From the NCBI GenBank assembly GCA_021234155.1, contig JAJEKV010000055.1, forward strand, positions 851,090 to 915,089: DNA of 64,000 bases, read 5' to 3'. Shown one piece after another: positions 45,365 through 57,304 of this stretch. The position numbers and the translations under genes were made by a program. Every line of letters starts with the position of its first letter. Position 1 is the stretch's first letter. Source of the stretch: Isoetes taiwanensis (Eukaryota > Streptophyta > Lycopodiopsida > Isoetales > Isoetaceae). Below the pieces are notes generated by a model. The model was not told where the DNA came from, did not search any database, and worked only from the letters and a program-made list of their open reading frames with translations.

Positions 45365-46144
45365 CAAGTCCAGCCCTTTAGGCTAAAAATTGCCTCAGTT
45401 CATTTAGAGGTCTTTCATTTCAATTCAATTAGAAATGGCCTCAATTCATTTAGAGGACTTGACACCTTTATATATTTTCATAGATAAAGGATGGCAGATA
45501 ACTTGCAAAGTTCGCTCATACTCCTCCACAAGATGTTCATTTACGTCGTACTGTCCATGTTCTGCGATAACTCATCAAACATTGTTAGACTAACGAACCC
45601 ATCCTAATTAATGTGGTTCCTCTGATTTGCGGTTTATGCCATTAACATATCTTTCAATCCATCATGACTGTAAGTTATAAACTATGGATTCTTCTCCTTT
45701 AGACACGTATTTAAACCACTAGTGACTCTATAACTTTAAAATAAAATGTGGTACGACCCTTTATTTCAGTAATACGGCAAGCATAATCGCTCTATCCTGA
45801 CCATCGAAAAAGGGCATATTCTTAATCATATGCCCTGTCCCTAAACCAGAACCGTCCAACCCAAGTCAAGATGGGGTCAAAATCCTATTTCCACGTCACC
45901 CTAAGGTGCATGAGAATGTATTCGATTGAAGTCAACTGTGTACATACACACAAGTACCAAACAACTCAACCTGTTCTGCAAACATACAGTTAAAGCAGCG
46001 TGTCTGCAATGAATCAATATTCTGCACAACTGATTTACAGGGGAGCCGTCTACATGCAAGCCCAAGCCTACCTCCCTTCACAAACTGCACACCAACCTGC
46101 TGCACATGCTACGGCAGTTCATAACATAATAAACACAGAAATAA

Positions 46145-46245
46145 GATAATGAAGCACGAGGAGTTGAACCTCGCTGGCCGAAGCCAGTACCCTGATGCTT
46201 CGCCAACCATAATGGGGCTCCCCAAAGGGCTCCCCATTATGGCAG
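46145..46245 (-). mobile_element. tRNA-like SINE head with compact hairpins
   Basis: Minus strand: A-box-like TGGCGAAGCATC, a 5-bp stem with TTCG loop (CTGGCTTCGGCCAG), a T-arm with B box (CGAGGTTCAACTCCTCG), and GAAGCA/TGCTTC closing a three-way junction. No anticodon arm, so it is not a working tRNA. Next to it on the + strand lies ATAATGGGG..CCCCATTAT (46211-46242), a 9-bp inverted repeat around duplicated GGGCTCCCC. Confidence 0.55.
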
Positions 46246-46622
46246 GGGGCTAATCCCGTGCAAATGATCAAACAAGCAAATGCACATGCAATTAAGTTAA
46301 GAAGGAAAATTCAGCAAAACATTTTTAACTTTTCGTAATGCACTGTTCATGCTCCATGCACACCATGCAATGCAACTACATGAAGGAAATAGCAGCAACA
46401 AACAGTTCAAAGTTCCACAACAGATCACTTGACATCAGTTGGTTGTAATGTTTAAAGCCTTCGCGTGCCTCCTCGCAAGCCTGTCCTACGCATGTGCGCA
46501 TGTTAGAGCCAGAAGAGATGACAATGGAATTGCAACATCATACCAAAGTACCTATCAATATGCCTGAATTCTCGCAGCAGCAGCCCCCGTGCCAAGTTCA
46601 TATGACTTCTAAGTGCCTGCCT

Positions 46623-47343
46623 TTATCTTGTGGAGACAACGACCTCATCCCACTCCATAGTACCAATTGTCTCTTCAAGTTCATGAAAGAGACGACCCAA
46701 TTGCATGCGCAGCAAACGCACGGATGCTGCAACAGTTTCAGCAAGTGTGTTTATGTTAACAACGCTAGTGAGTAATTCCGATGCCACATGGGCATGTTCT
46801 GCATCTGGAGATGCTATACTAGGATGTGGCAGGCCATTGGAAATAAGGCTTTCTACAGAAGGGTGCTGAGGAGCAGCAGGTTGAGGCAATGGAGGCTCAG
46901 GGGGTCTGTCAGGAGGTGCAGATAGATCAGCCACTTCTTGGTGCCCATTCTCCATCTGGGCATCCGGAAACAATGGCATGCATCTAAAGTCAGTACTGTA
47001 ACCCTACAACAAAAAAAACATGCTGCAGAACTAAAAGAGAGGGAAATAGCATTCATCGAAAGGGCTTACTACTGCCAAGTAACATAAACATAAATTGCAG
47101 AACTAATGATCAATTCACAGCCATTGTGTAATCAACACAATCCAAGGAGATATAATAAGCTTGCTCAGAAGTCCCTTCCATTCCAGGCCTGTATTCATTG
47201 TCATCAATGTCCACGAAACCCTCATCCCCATCTCCAGGACTGGGGACATCATCACAGTACCTCTTCCGTGCCTTACCTATTTGCTCCACAGGTTGCATAC
47301 CTGCAGGAACATTAAAAATCACACATCGTACGTCACTAGGCAT
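46623..47343 (-). CDS. second ORF behind the HUH-Rep gene, unknown function
   Basis: Starts MPSDVRCVIFNVPAGMQPVE three bases after the Rep frame's last stop. It continues as an acidic segment (DGDEGFVDIDDNEYRPGMEG) to YTMA; a donor at 47118 and an acceptor at 47004 join it in phase to GYSTDFRCMPLFPDAQ. A Pro-rich stretch follows (PPDRPPEPPLPQPAAPQHPS), then an amphipathic C-terminus (ETVAASVRLLRMQLGRLFHE). Splice sites are by eye; the ATG-to-stop 78-codon ORF alone is the alternative. No known domain. Position suggests it belongs to the same mobile element or transcript as the Rep. Confidence 0.4.
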
Positions 47344-47346
47344 GGC

Positions 47347-48410
47347 CTATGAGGGATTGAGAGTTATTCTCCATGCAGCCTTCACCCAATGCTCTGAAAT
47401 AAAAGCACAGTTAGTAGGCAAGATTCATTGACTAGACAAAATGAATTTGCCAGTCCTGAGCATCCGGCATACAGTATAAACCAGAGAAGCAGTCAGTTGC
47501 TTCCTGCCATGGTATTTAACAAAGTGATGAGCCCTGTGCAACAGATTTTTGTTATCCAACACAACGACACTCTTCAAGTCACCTGCACCATGAAGCAGAT
47601 AGAGATCCTTCCCCATCTCGACCTGCCTCTCAGAAACATTATGCAAACAAACCTTGAAATGGACTTTACCAAAGTCCTTTAAACAGTATCCTACTAATCC
47701 CTCAAAACAATGCATTCTGTTATTTTTAAGCGCCTTGCATATCAGAAGGATGCCCGCCGGTCTTTGAGCTCCCCACCCAAAGAACCTCTTGATGGCAGCA
47801 TTTACGGCACGAGGAGTCTTCAAGGTGGTCCTAAGCACCCCTTGGCAGTGCAAGTGGTCCAGGTCTGATCCCCTTTCAAGGGCTACAGCACCAGCATCAG
47901 TCTGGGTCTTCAAGAAATCCACAAGTTTCTCAAACATGGGAAGGGGAACATTAGTCCCAGCATAACCCAAAGTAAGGCTTACATCCAACAAACCGGTTCC
48001 CTCATCCTCACCCTCTACTCTACCCCTACCCTTCGACATACCCTCCCTATCCCCCCACAGAAAAAGCATCATCAACACAAGGGAATTTAGCTTCAGGAGG
48101 CAAACTCTGTTTTCTAGATCTAGCTGCCCTCTTCAACATGTTACCTGGGTTGCAGAATAGCACAGCCGAAACAGAAAATCCAGTATACCAGCAACACAAC
48201 AAGCACAGAGCAAGGATGAAGGCGACCTCCAAAGATTTGCCAAGACCAGCCGATTCACACCACATAAATATGAACCACTCCCACACAACATCCACAAAAA
48301 CAAACACGACACTCACCTGCTACTGCAAGACGGCATGCCGACGGCCTCCTGAGCTGTGGGCGGAACTCCATCTCCTCTGATCCATCCGCTCCACGCGGAC
48401 ACGAAGGCAT
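47347..48410 (-). CDS. Rep-type HUH endonuclease (Replitron-like), probably decayed
   Basis: HUH enzymes nick and rejoin single-stranded DNA with a catalytic Tyr and start rolling-circle replication or transposition. The frame 48078-47425 shows the three Rep motifs in order: motif I-like DVSLTLGYAG, motif II DLDHLHCQGVLR (the HUH His pair) and motif III GYCLKDFGKVHF (Tyr plus Lys). They lie at about residues 33-40, 75-77 and 131-134 counted from 48078. A likely first exon 48410-48317 (starts MPSCPRGADGSEE; donor GTGAGT) joins in phase to 48144, but a run of six G (48051-48056) puts that exon one base out of frame with the HUH domain. After FILSSQ an in-frame TGA (47427-47425) interrupts, and the frame continues to EHWVKAAWRITLNPS and TAG at 47347. 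No Walker-type helicase follows, unlike geminivirus or other CRESS-virus Reps. MSKGRGRVEGED (48039) is an alternative start. Confidence 0.7.
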
Positions 48411-48599
48411 CGCCACGACTGGCCTACTAAAAACTGAAATTTCGAAACAAAATCCTACAGACCATTGAAGGACCAAAACCCATATGTTGACATCAGACTT
48501 ATACCAAAATAGCATACGAATACACTTAGAAACCTTAGGAAACCTTATGTAACACCAGACCAAAATAACATTTTGGAAACTTAATAGATGAGATTAGAT

Positions 48600-50817
48600 A
48601 CATGCATTTGCAAATTAACTTTATTGGACAAATTTAATTGATTAGTTGACTGGTAGTATCAAAATAGTAATAATAAATCAACTTTAGAGGAGGTGGGATA
48701 ATTTAGCTATTCTTTAAAACCAATAGTGCTCAAAAACTTTACCACACATTTAAACAACTAGTTCTCATTAGATATAAAGTCTTGCCCCACTTAATGCTTT
48801 GCATTGAGCGGATATACCTTAACAAGATTCATGTTTTGAGATCTTCATAAATAACGTTATGTACATATATGGGAAGAAGGGGAGACATAAATTAGTGGCA
48901 TAATAATTTGAAGATGCTTTGGAGGCCATGGGAGCGACCATGTGCAAGAAAAAAGAAGGTAGTAGACAATGAGATGATAGATGCGTAAATGGAATTCATT
49001 ACATTGAATTTAAGAAGCAAATGGAAGGGAGAATACAGTCATGAATGTCCACACCACTAGAATGAAATATGGATGGGAGACTGGTCATAAGTAACTCGAC
49101 AAGCATTGTTATCTCATTTGGGAGCACAATATGCATGAATTCATTTAGTTGTTGCTAAAACCTATGACTATGGGAGGTATATATTTTTGAATGAAATGCT
49201 TGATTTTACAAAGTCAAGGGTATTAACTCGCATCTACAACAGTACATAAGATCAATGGCTTTTAGAAATTTCTTTGCATGCATTGGGCAAAGAACTCATG
49301 GACCAACAAGGATGCTTATGAATGACAAAGGTGGCATTAATTGGTGCTTTGCTGAAGTTTGACATCCAAAGTCTAAGCATGCCCTCAAGCACTATCATTT
49401 TGCGAGGAATCTTGTGGTTGATGAACATGTTCAGATTGAGCATGTTCATACACGGACAATATAGCAGATCTCTTGATCAAGCCTTTGGCTCATAATCTCT
49501 TTGAGCGACATCAACTTGATATTGGTCTTCATAGATTTCAGATCTCATCTCCATTTAGCATGGAGATGGTGATCTCGCATGCAGAGGAGCATCAAGATAT
49601 ATAATATGGAGATCACAATCTTGCTACTAGTTGTGATGTATCAACACTGATCCAACACTCATCATACAGGTGTTGGACCAGGTGGGCTCTCTGATATCAG
49701 TGTGCATCCCTTCTCTCCGTTGACAATAAAAAATATTCTATTATATTCTTCTTTTCCTTTGTGCAACCTTGAAATTTTAAATAGGTAAAGTCCTCTTGGC
49801 AACCATTCTTTAATCATTTTAAAGTGATGCTAATACTCACAAGTACCCTCTAATTATTGAAATATAAGAAGTAGTATCCAGACTAAAACAAGTTATTATG
49901 ATTCTAGTAATGATACAAGTTATGCAAGTAATGGCTTTGTTCAATGCAAATACAACATACTGAATCTAATTTTCCTCCTCATCACAAGCAATGTTGTCAA
50001 ATTGATAAATTCCATGCATAAAAAGGGCCTTATGTCATTTCCTAGTATTTGAGAAAGTTGTTAAACAAGCTTTCAAATATAAAAACTTGGGCATTCACAC
50101 AATGCGTATATGAATAGCCCAAAATCTGCAACATGAGATCCAAATCCAGATATAGCTTGTAGAAAACTTTATATCTAGTGTTCCAATCAAAGAGAGCCTT
50201 CTTCTTGCATGTAGCTGGCTTCCCAAGGTCTCATTCAGCATGTATTTTTAGAGGAGCAAGTTATGATTATCATCGGAGGAAAAACATAACGACTTGTCCA
50301 TATTTCCATGAAACAACAATCACACCTTTACTTAGCATGTTATGTCTGAATACAATAGCAGCTCCATGTGAAGAAAATCTAAGCACATGTTTTACATGCA
50401 AACCTAGTTAGCACGCTTGTCTAACGTTCGGGTTCTGCCTTACTACCTTTTTGAACATCAAGAAACTTAGGTAAGCAAATCATCATAAGCATGCCTCATT
50501 GGTCACCAAAATAGCAAAATGCCTCATTGGTCACCTCATAGGTAAGCAAAATAGCATGTTTACGACCATTTCACCCGATGCCCAAATCTCATGCATTGGA
50601 TGAATTGAATATACATCAAAGCCAGCGAATTGTTTTGAGCAACAACGAATCGAGCTAATTCCTGACCATTCCCATGTCATTTATAAAACGTGGCAAGAAC
50701 TTCTTGCTTGAATGAACTGGGTTACTTGCAGACCAAACTTCAATCTGATTAAAAAGCATGGAAAACGCAATGAAATTTAATATTTGGCAATTAACTAAAG
50801 GGATAAGTTAGCAGATA
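48600..50817. other. no gene seen
   Basis: AT-rich sequence with chance ORFs. Patches near 49250-49500 look retroelement-derived, but nothing could be assigned. Confidence 0.45.
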
Positions 50818-50901
50818 TTGCAAAACCCTAAATACATTATCCCAGCCCATTTTGGAGGGAAAAATCGTTGCTCGCAGAGGAGCCCAGGTCGAAGAAATCT
50901 C

Positions 50902-52677
50902 ATGGAAGAAATCAGTAGCGACCCCGCAGGTGATTTTGCCTTCAAGTTTGGAGATATCCAGACTGCAGATGTGGTGCTCAGGCTCGAGCCAATGGAAGGT
51001 GAGACATTTGCACTCTTGCATCTCCATTCCCAAGTCCTTCTTCAATCAGAATACTTCAGAGCTTGTCTTTCAGAACGTTGGGCATCAAGCAATGACAAAC
51101 GTCCTTTGCAGCTAACTTTGGACAAGTGCAAAAATTTACATGTATATGTAAGATGTATGGAACTGATGTATGTGCCCAAAAAATCGCTCCGTCGTTCTCT
51201 TGGCAGCGTTGAGGAGGCTGTTGGGGTCTTAGAGGTAGCCGCCCAGCTTTTGTTCCACGCTTGTATCACTGCTTGCATGCATTATCTGGAAATTGTTGCT
51301 TGGAGCATTGAGGAGGAAGAATTGGTCAGGTCTTGCATTTCTACCTTCCATTTAACACCCACTCCAGGTCTTGCAGATAAGCTCTCTATACCTGATAACC
51401 CTGTGGATGTGATGAAGAAAATTATTCTTAGATTGATTCGATGTGGGGCCAGGGATGATGCTGAGAGAACGATGATAGACAATATTCAGCCCATCTGTTT
51501 CCCCACATTTGGAACATTGAACGATGTCATTCTGCTGGAAGAGTTTCGACATGTTACGCAGGTGCTAATTAGCGATTTGCCATTTGGGGTTTTGGAAGAT
51601 GATGTATTGGCAAATCTGGCATCTCATTTGGAGTGGATACTTAACCAATTGGATAAATGTCAAGTTGCTGAGGAAGTATTTAAAATACTTGCTGATGACC
51701 AGGAAGTGATTGATGGTATACAAAATGCATGTGGGCTTAATTCTTCCTTTATGAATCACATGTTTGAGACACTTCAAAATGGAAAAGTGATGGTATCAAT
51801 TGCAGTGAGAGTGGCCCTCCTAAGGAAATGGTTGCCTGATATTGCTCGACATTTTTACACGTCTTTGAAGGGTGAATTGCTTTGCAATGTTGTTAAATCT
51901 CTGCCAATGATGAATCAGGAGATGATTTTTAAAGTCTGCATTGAGTCCTGGTGTGAACTGTATGGGGTTATGGAAGAGGATGCAGTGCCATCGTGGATAC
52001 TTGACAACTTCGATGAATTTGAAGTTGCTGAGAGAGCATTCGAGATATTTGCTGATGAAAAAGTGGTTGAATTTCAAGAGAGAACAATATATTATCCGGT
52101 TACAGTTTTTACCTTTGCGAATCGTATATTTGAGGCACTGCAAAATGGAAAAGTGATGGTATCCATTGCAGTGAGAGTGGCCCTCCTAAGTAAATGGTTG
52201 CCTATTATTGCTCAATATGATTGTAAGCTTCTGAAGGGTAAATTGTTTTGCAATGCTGTTAAATCTCTTCCAATGATAAATCAGAAGAAGATTTATAAAG
52301 TGTGGATTCAGTCTGACTGTAAACCACAGATTCTTGAGGAAGCTTTCGATTGCTGGTGTGGGAAGTTAAGGAGAACTAGCAAAGATCACAATGCAGAACC
52401 TTCAACTTGTGGGAAGTTGAAGAGAACTCGCAAAGATCACATTGCTGAACCTTCAACTCGTGGGAGGTTAAGGAGAACTCGCAAAGATCACAATGCTGAA
52501 CCTTCAACTCGTGGGAGGTTGAGGAGAACTCGCAAAGATCACATTGCTGGACCTTCAACTCGTGGGAAGTTAAGGAGAACTCGCGAAGACCACAATGATG
52601 AACCTTCAACTCGTGGGAAGTTAAGGAGAACACACGGAGATCACAATGCTGAACCTTCAACACCTGAGCCAATGTAA
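50902..52677 (+). CDS. BTB/POZ-domain protein with repeated C-terminal tail
   Basis: Single open exon. In-frame ATGs occur at 50818 and 50902; I prefer 50902 (MEEISSDPAGDFAFKFGDIQ) because the earlier stretch is not conserved-looking. The N-terminal BTB fold (TADVVLRLEPMEGETFALLH, LHSQVLLQSEYFRACLSERW) normally recruits substrates to CUL3 ubiquitin ligases. A helical region follows with an internal duplication: LQNGKVMVSIAVRVALL, KWLP and NVVKSLPM occur near residues 310-370 and again near 430-490, with high identity at DNA level. The last 100 residues are six 17-residue repeats (GKLRRTRKDHNAEPSTR). It resembles the plant BTB family of the At1g63850/At3g05675 type in its first part. The intact 592-codon frame argues for function; no intron is seen. 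Confidence 0.82.
   Translation: MEEISSDPAGDFAFKFGDIQTADVVLRLEPMEGETFALLHLHSQVLLQSEYFRACLSERWASSNDKRPLQLTLDKCKNLHVYVRCMELMYVPKKSLRRSLGSVEEAVGVLEVAAQLLFHACITACMHYLEIVAWSIEEEELVRSCISTFHLTPTPGLADKLSIPDNPVDVMKKIILRLIRCGARDDAERTMIDNIQPICFPTFGTLNDVILLEEFRHVTQVLISDLPFGVLEDDVLANLASHLEWILNQLDKCQVAEEVFKILADDQEVIDGIQNACGLNSSFMNHMFETLQNGKVMVSIAVRVALLRKWLPDIARHFYTSLKGELLCNVVKSLPMMNQEMIFKVCIESWCELYGVMEEDAVPSWILDNFDEFEVAERAFEIFADEKVVEFQERTIYYPVTVFTFANRIFEALQNGKVMVSIAVRVALLSKWLPIIAQYDCKLLKGKLFCNAVKSLPMINQKKIYKVWIQSDCKPQILEEAFDCWCGKLRRTSKDHNAEPSTCGKLKRTRKDHIAEPSTRGRLRRTRKDHNAEPSTRGRLRRTRKDHIAGPSTRGKLRRTREDHNDEPSTRGKLRRTHGDHNAEPSTPEPM
52366..52665 (+). repeat. 51-bp coding minisatellite, six copies
   Basis: In-frame units marked by GGGAAGTTAAGGAGAACTCG and CAAAGATCACAATGC encode the basic BTB tail. 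Copies differ by few substitutions, so the array is young. Confidence 0.93.
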
Positions 52678-55600
52678 CACATGAGAAAGTAGTGAGCTGT
52701 TTTCTTGGAAAGTTTTTGTGTTTTCATGTTCTTATTGGCAACATAACAACGTGCCATCAAGACTTATGCAAGTGTCTGATCAGTGTAAGCATGACTAATA
52801 AGACATAATTTTGTGCCGCTTGTCCGAATATAGTAGAGAAGCAGCTGTTCATGCAGGAATTTTATTGCATTTTAATGCTTATTTTTCTACCCATACAGCA
52901 GGCTTTTGGCTGAATTATGTTTGGGAATCTATCAGTGAGGTCACCACCCAGCATATTAGAGCACTATTGAACTTCAGGTTTAGTATGTTGGATGTAATAG
53001 TCATCCAAAATAGAATGTAGTGCTGTTTAGAAACCTCCATACTGGAACTCTTATCCTTAGATGCCAAAGAGGATTGACTTGAGTCGATAGCTCTTAGTTA
53101 GTCAAACATTCAATTTTCTGGTCAGCAATATATCTTAAATGGCCCAACTGCGTCATGTCTCCTAAATCTTAACTGTAAAGCTGATTGGTTACTCATTTAA
53201 AGACTTAAACTCATGATTATAACTCGTGATTATGGCATCATGAGGAGGTTCCTATGATCTTCACAAACTCGTAGCCTCATTAGAAGTCAGATTGATAAGT
53301 TTCAATATGTATATTCATTGCCCTCTTTGATTCCTGCACCTCTATTTCAGTTTCAATCTCTAAAGGCAAGAGCCCATTCTATACCGTTGGCTTTCTTTAT
53401 AATTGTTAAATGGAACTTTGGATATAAAGGTTAACTGAAATATTCACTGCCAACAACTTGTTTAGTGCCATAACTTGCTCCAATGATGCACATTTCTCTC
53501 CTCCTGGGATAATGTATGTTGTTGGGATTTACGCATTATTGCAACTACAATGACATTGACGATGATATTATCCGTCTTGAGCTCAAACCATCAAAAGTGA
53601 AGTTTACAAACGGAGGTGTTCAAAGATCATGGATGGACTTGGACGACTGCCATAGCAGATTCCTATGCAGGATTGTCTACAGTTGGCACTGCTTCCAATG
53701 ACTATAAATGAGGTCAGTATTCTGCTTTATCTTGGTTATAATGCTGAAGGCAATGGCAACGGGTTGTTACTTGCATGTGGCAGGTTTATTACAGATAGGC
53801 ATGGGGTTTACTATGGCTGTTGGATTTGCATTCGCATCTCACCTTCATTTTAAGAAAGGTGATATAGGTTTTGAAGTTTTGATTGTTTATCTGCCCCCTT
53901 TTCATTAAGATCATTTCAATTACGTGTCTATAGGTGCTCCTATGCGTACTGTGATTTTGAAGCAATATGAAGCATCAATATGTTCAAATATATCGGATAC
54001 TTCAACGATGGAAAACACCATATTGAAGCCATTTGAGATAGATATAGAGGGGTCTTCAGGTCATCAAACAGAGCTAGCTGCACCAAGGATAGAAAATGCA
54101 AAAAGTCTGCTTCAACACCAAGTACATTGAAGCTTTAACAATTTTGTTTTGGGTCCGCTTTTGCAGCTACAACATCAGATGCGTTCTTCTTGATTGAGAG
54201 ACATGCGGTCAACATTGCAGCATGCAATGGATGGAGTCAATATCAGGTTGAAGAATTAGTTTATGCAGCATATACAAAGCAGTCTTCAAGTTCATCCAGA
54301 TTGGTTTAGTGGAGCCAAAGATTTGTGCATTTCGTCCCATTGCATGTAAGTCTCCTCTATGGGTGCTAATCTGCAGATTGAAACTCTGAATTAGTAGTTC
54401 ATCTTCCTTCAGTTGTGCATTTCTTTATTTTCATTTGGGGTAACAATGGCAACTGCAAAAGCGTTTTGCACCCTCAACTTTAATATGGTACTTCTAGAGC
54501 TGCCATTTAGTCATTGCTTCTTCGGTGCCTTCATCATGGAGGTATCTCATCTTTTGCCTTTGAAGAATCCTTTGGTGATGGTTCAGAATCTGTGCATGTG
54601 GCATATCTTAGAGAAGGTTGCCCAAGAAAAAGCATACATCCTGCGTTAATGATGGCAGCCCTTACAAACCATGTGGAAATTCTGTAAGCATTTAAAAATC
54701 TCCAAGTATTTCACATCCAAGATAATCAGTCCAGTGAGGTAAACATTTTGTGGCCATAGCAAATGTCTTTTTCAATATCACCATTGCCATACACAACATC
54801 TGATGTGGGCACGACAATTTCCTTGGTATTTATACACGATTATATACCTTGGCATGCATTTTCCCTTCTATGGTTGCCTAAGGCTTCAGGTATGAAGCAC
54901 TCAGCTTGCTTTTGCATATCTCGGTGCATGTTCTCTCTTTTATCATCCTTATGCATTGCTCATTGTAACTAATGTAACTTCTTATTTTAAAGATTTGGCG
55001 ACCTGGGCAAGGAACTTTCAGGAGTATTTTGAGCTCCAGCAAGGTATGAGAGGTTGAAACTAAACTTCTAAGTCAATGTATGAGAGTTGAAACTAAACTT
55101 CTAAGTCAATGTAGCTACATAATTGCTGTTGATGGTCATAGTGATGTAGTGCTACTGGCCATGGCTTGCTTTATGATTATCTTACTATAGTTCTATCTTA
55201 TCTAATATGAAGTCATTATGCATTACCTCTTTTTCCATGCAAGAATGCCACTGAAATGATGTGCCTCTGGAATTTTAGTGCTTAGGTTTCAAATGTTGTC
55301 CCTAGGTTACAGGAAGAGGAGAAGGAGGATTAGCACGTCGTCTCTTCTAATATCAAAATGAGCAAGATATGTGAGAAGTTGCAATATTTGTGGTTAGAAA
55401 TGTTTGCATCTCTTATTTGGCATTTTTCTCTATTATCAGCAGACATTTATAAAAGAGCAGAGATCTTTGTAAATGAGATCATTTTGTTTTTTTGAGCTCA
55501 ATATTTTCTATTTCTCACAAAAAGGGCCCAATAATAAGAGTAGAGGTCTTGTAAACGAGATTCCTTTGTGTTTATAAGCTTTTGTATTTCTCACGAAGGG
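52678..55600 (+). other. no intact gene; scattered protein-like fragments
   Basis: Short stretches look protein-like (for example AIADSYAGLSTVGTASNDYK near 53650, GLLQIGMGFTMAVGFAFASH near 53790, LIERHAVNIAACNGWSQYQV near 54190 and GDGSESVHVAYLREGCPRKS near 54575). They may be the wreck of one multi-exon gene on the + strand. I cannot join them or name the family. Confidence 0.3.
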
Positions 55601-55604
55601 GCTG

Positions 55605-56450
55605 AATAGTTTTAACTGATGACTTTAATGCAAGACCAACAAGAGAACATGTCTCGTCGCTTTTAATGTGCAAAACCCTCTTTGGTTACAAGAGGAAGAA
55701 GCTTGGCATATAGGGAGTCTGAATTGGAAATGTACTCTACAGATATGGTCATAAATTCAATGGGCTGTCTTATGCAATAGATGCTTCAATTTACTAATCC
55801 CAAATGGATGCAATAGATATCGGGGATCAGAAAAGTTTACAGATAAGACAAGAGGCATCAGTGTAGTAGACTATGTGATTGTGGATAGACAATCGCAAGA
55901 GAGCAGTTGATATGGGACTTTCACATTGATGCATCTCTTGCAAAGAGCAGTTGATCTTAGACCCTTTCAGAGTCAGAACATCGTCCTCTTATCTTTAATT
56001 TGTCCGTACATGGGTGCAATAAAAAGGGCTGTGGATTTGAAGAGAAATAAAAAACAATTGTGGCTAGATTATGAGGAAAGGGAAGAGTGTGAAAATTACA
56101 TAAATGAGGTGTTTATGGACTGGACGCCTTCATTGGACACCTCCGAAGGATATAGAACATAACCAGGCTTTTGTGGACGAAATTCTAGAAGCTGTGAGAC
56201 ATGTTTTTTCGCACGCGGTGCAAAAAAAAGGTGACAAGGTATGGTTTGATGAGGAGTGCATGGGTATGCGCAACAACCTTAAGGCTAGACATGGTGACGG
56301 AAAAAGGCAGCGGTTGAAAAGTTGGAAACATATTGCAAGATGCTAAAAAAGGGAAGGTGTCTTTATACATGCAAAGCAAACCGAAATGTATTACAAATTA
56401 CTGTTTAAGCCAAGAGAATTTTGAAAATATATTTGTGAAAGTGGGAATTT
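55605..56450 (+). pseudogene. LINE endonuclease and EN-RT linker fragment
   Basis: The + strand reads TDDFNARPTRE near 55617, then FTDKTRGISVVDYVIVDRQS near 55840, both EN blocks, then the linker VFSHAVQKKGDKVWFDEECM near 56200 and a WKHIARC block. The order matches the LINE at 38-39 kb, with several frame breaks. No RT follows. Confidence 0.72.
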
Positions 56451-56567
56451 TAGGAACAATGAAGATGCTCATAAATATATTAAATATGTACAAAGATTGT
56501 ATTTTAAAGTACATAAGCTTACAGCTAAAGCCACTGGTGAGCATCCATCATAGTTTTGAGAAGGACG

Positions 56568-57304
56568 TTACTTATGTAGTCTTGCACCATGAAAGATTTT
56601 TAAGTATTCACGTTTGCTCCAGTCATAAACCTGCAAATTGCACCTTGTTTTTATACCAACTTTGCTTTGCAATTCCTTGAATATTACTGCTACAGCGTCT
56701 TCCATATTGCGCATGTTACAGTTAAATTTTAAAATGGAGAAAGATAGGGCCTCCGTAGTCTGCACACCTAATGCCTCGCTTTTGCTCCGGCGTGGGGAGA
56801 TCTCACCCAAATCCTTCTCATCGTGGAAGTAGCAGTGGTTTGGCGAAGATGGCACAACCCGTCCGGGCAGATTTACATTCTCAAATATTAGAGATGAAAT
56901 CATCTCATAGGTAAGCTTGCCTTTTCCCTTAAATCCGCCGACCAGAGCGGATATCCAAGATTTCCTTTTGGTGTTACTATTCCTGCTAGAATGTGGAAGC
57001 TGAATTAAATTTACCTTAGAATCTTTGCCTGTTGATTTGCACCTTGATAAGGTGATATGTTGATGGGATTCTGGTCCCTGATCATGTCTTTGCATATGAT
57101 CCTGCCTTTGCATCCTAGCAGTAATTTCCATGTCTATTTCACAATTCAAAGAATTGAAATTAGGAAGCAACGCTGTTGCTCAGTTTTTGCAATATGCGCG
57201 AGCAATCGATCCTTAAGACAGAATGGGCAAACTCCGTGGGTAGGCTTCTCCACTAGATGAACCCAACAATAAGCATCTCCCACGTTGCATAGCCCTACAG
57301 GCAT
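56568..57304 (-). pseudogene. plant-specific Cys-motif protein, one frameshift
   Basis: From ATG at 57304 the minus strand reads MPVGLCNVGDAYCWVHLVEK, then THGVCPFCLKDRLLAHIAKT. The pattern C..H..GVCPxCLxxRL is found at the N-terminus of plant-specific families such as OCTOPUS-like proteins. One base is then lost and the second frame carries on (LLPNFNSLNCEIDMEITARM to stop at 56568), with SNTKRKSWISALVGGFKGKG in the middle. Either a recent pseudogene or a sequence error; the total would be near 245 codons. Family assignment is tentative. Confidence 0.45.

Noticed and set aside
46145-46245. Functional tRNA gene
   Set aside because: The T-arm and B box are good but there is no anticodon arm and no complete cloverleaf.
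47347-48410. Integrated geminivirus or other CRESS-virus Rep
   Set aside because: The HUH motifs fit, but no helicase domain or Walker motif follows, no capsid-like ORF is near, and the gene seems to have a spliced first exon. A transposon origin is more likely; a search would decide.
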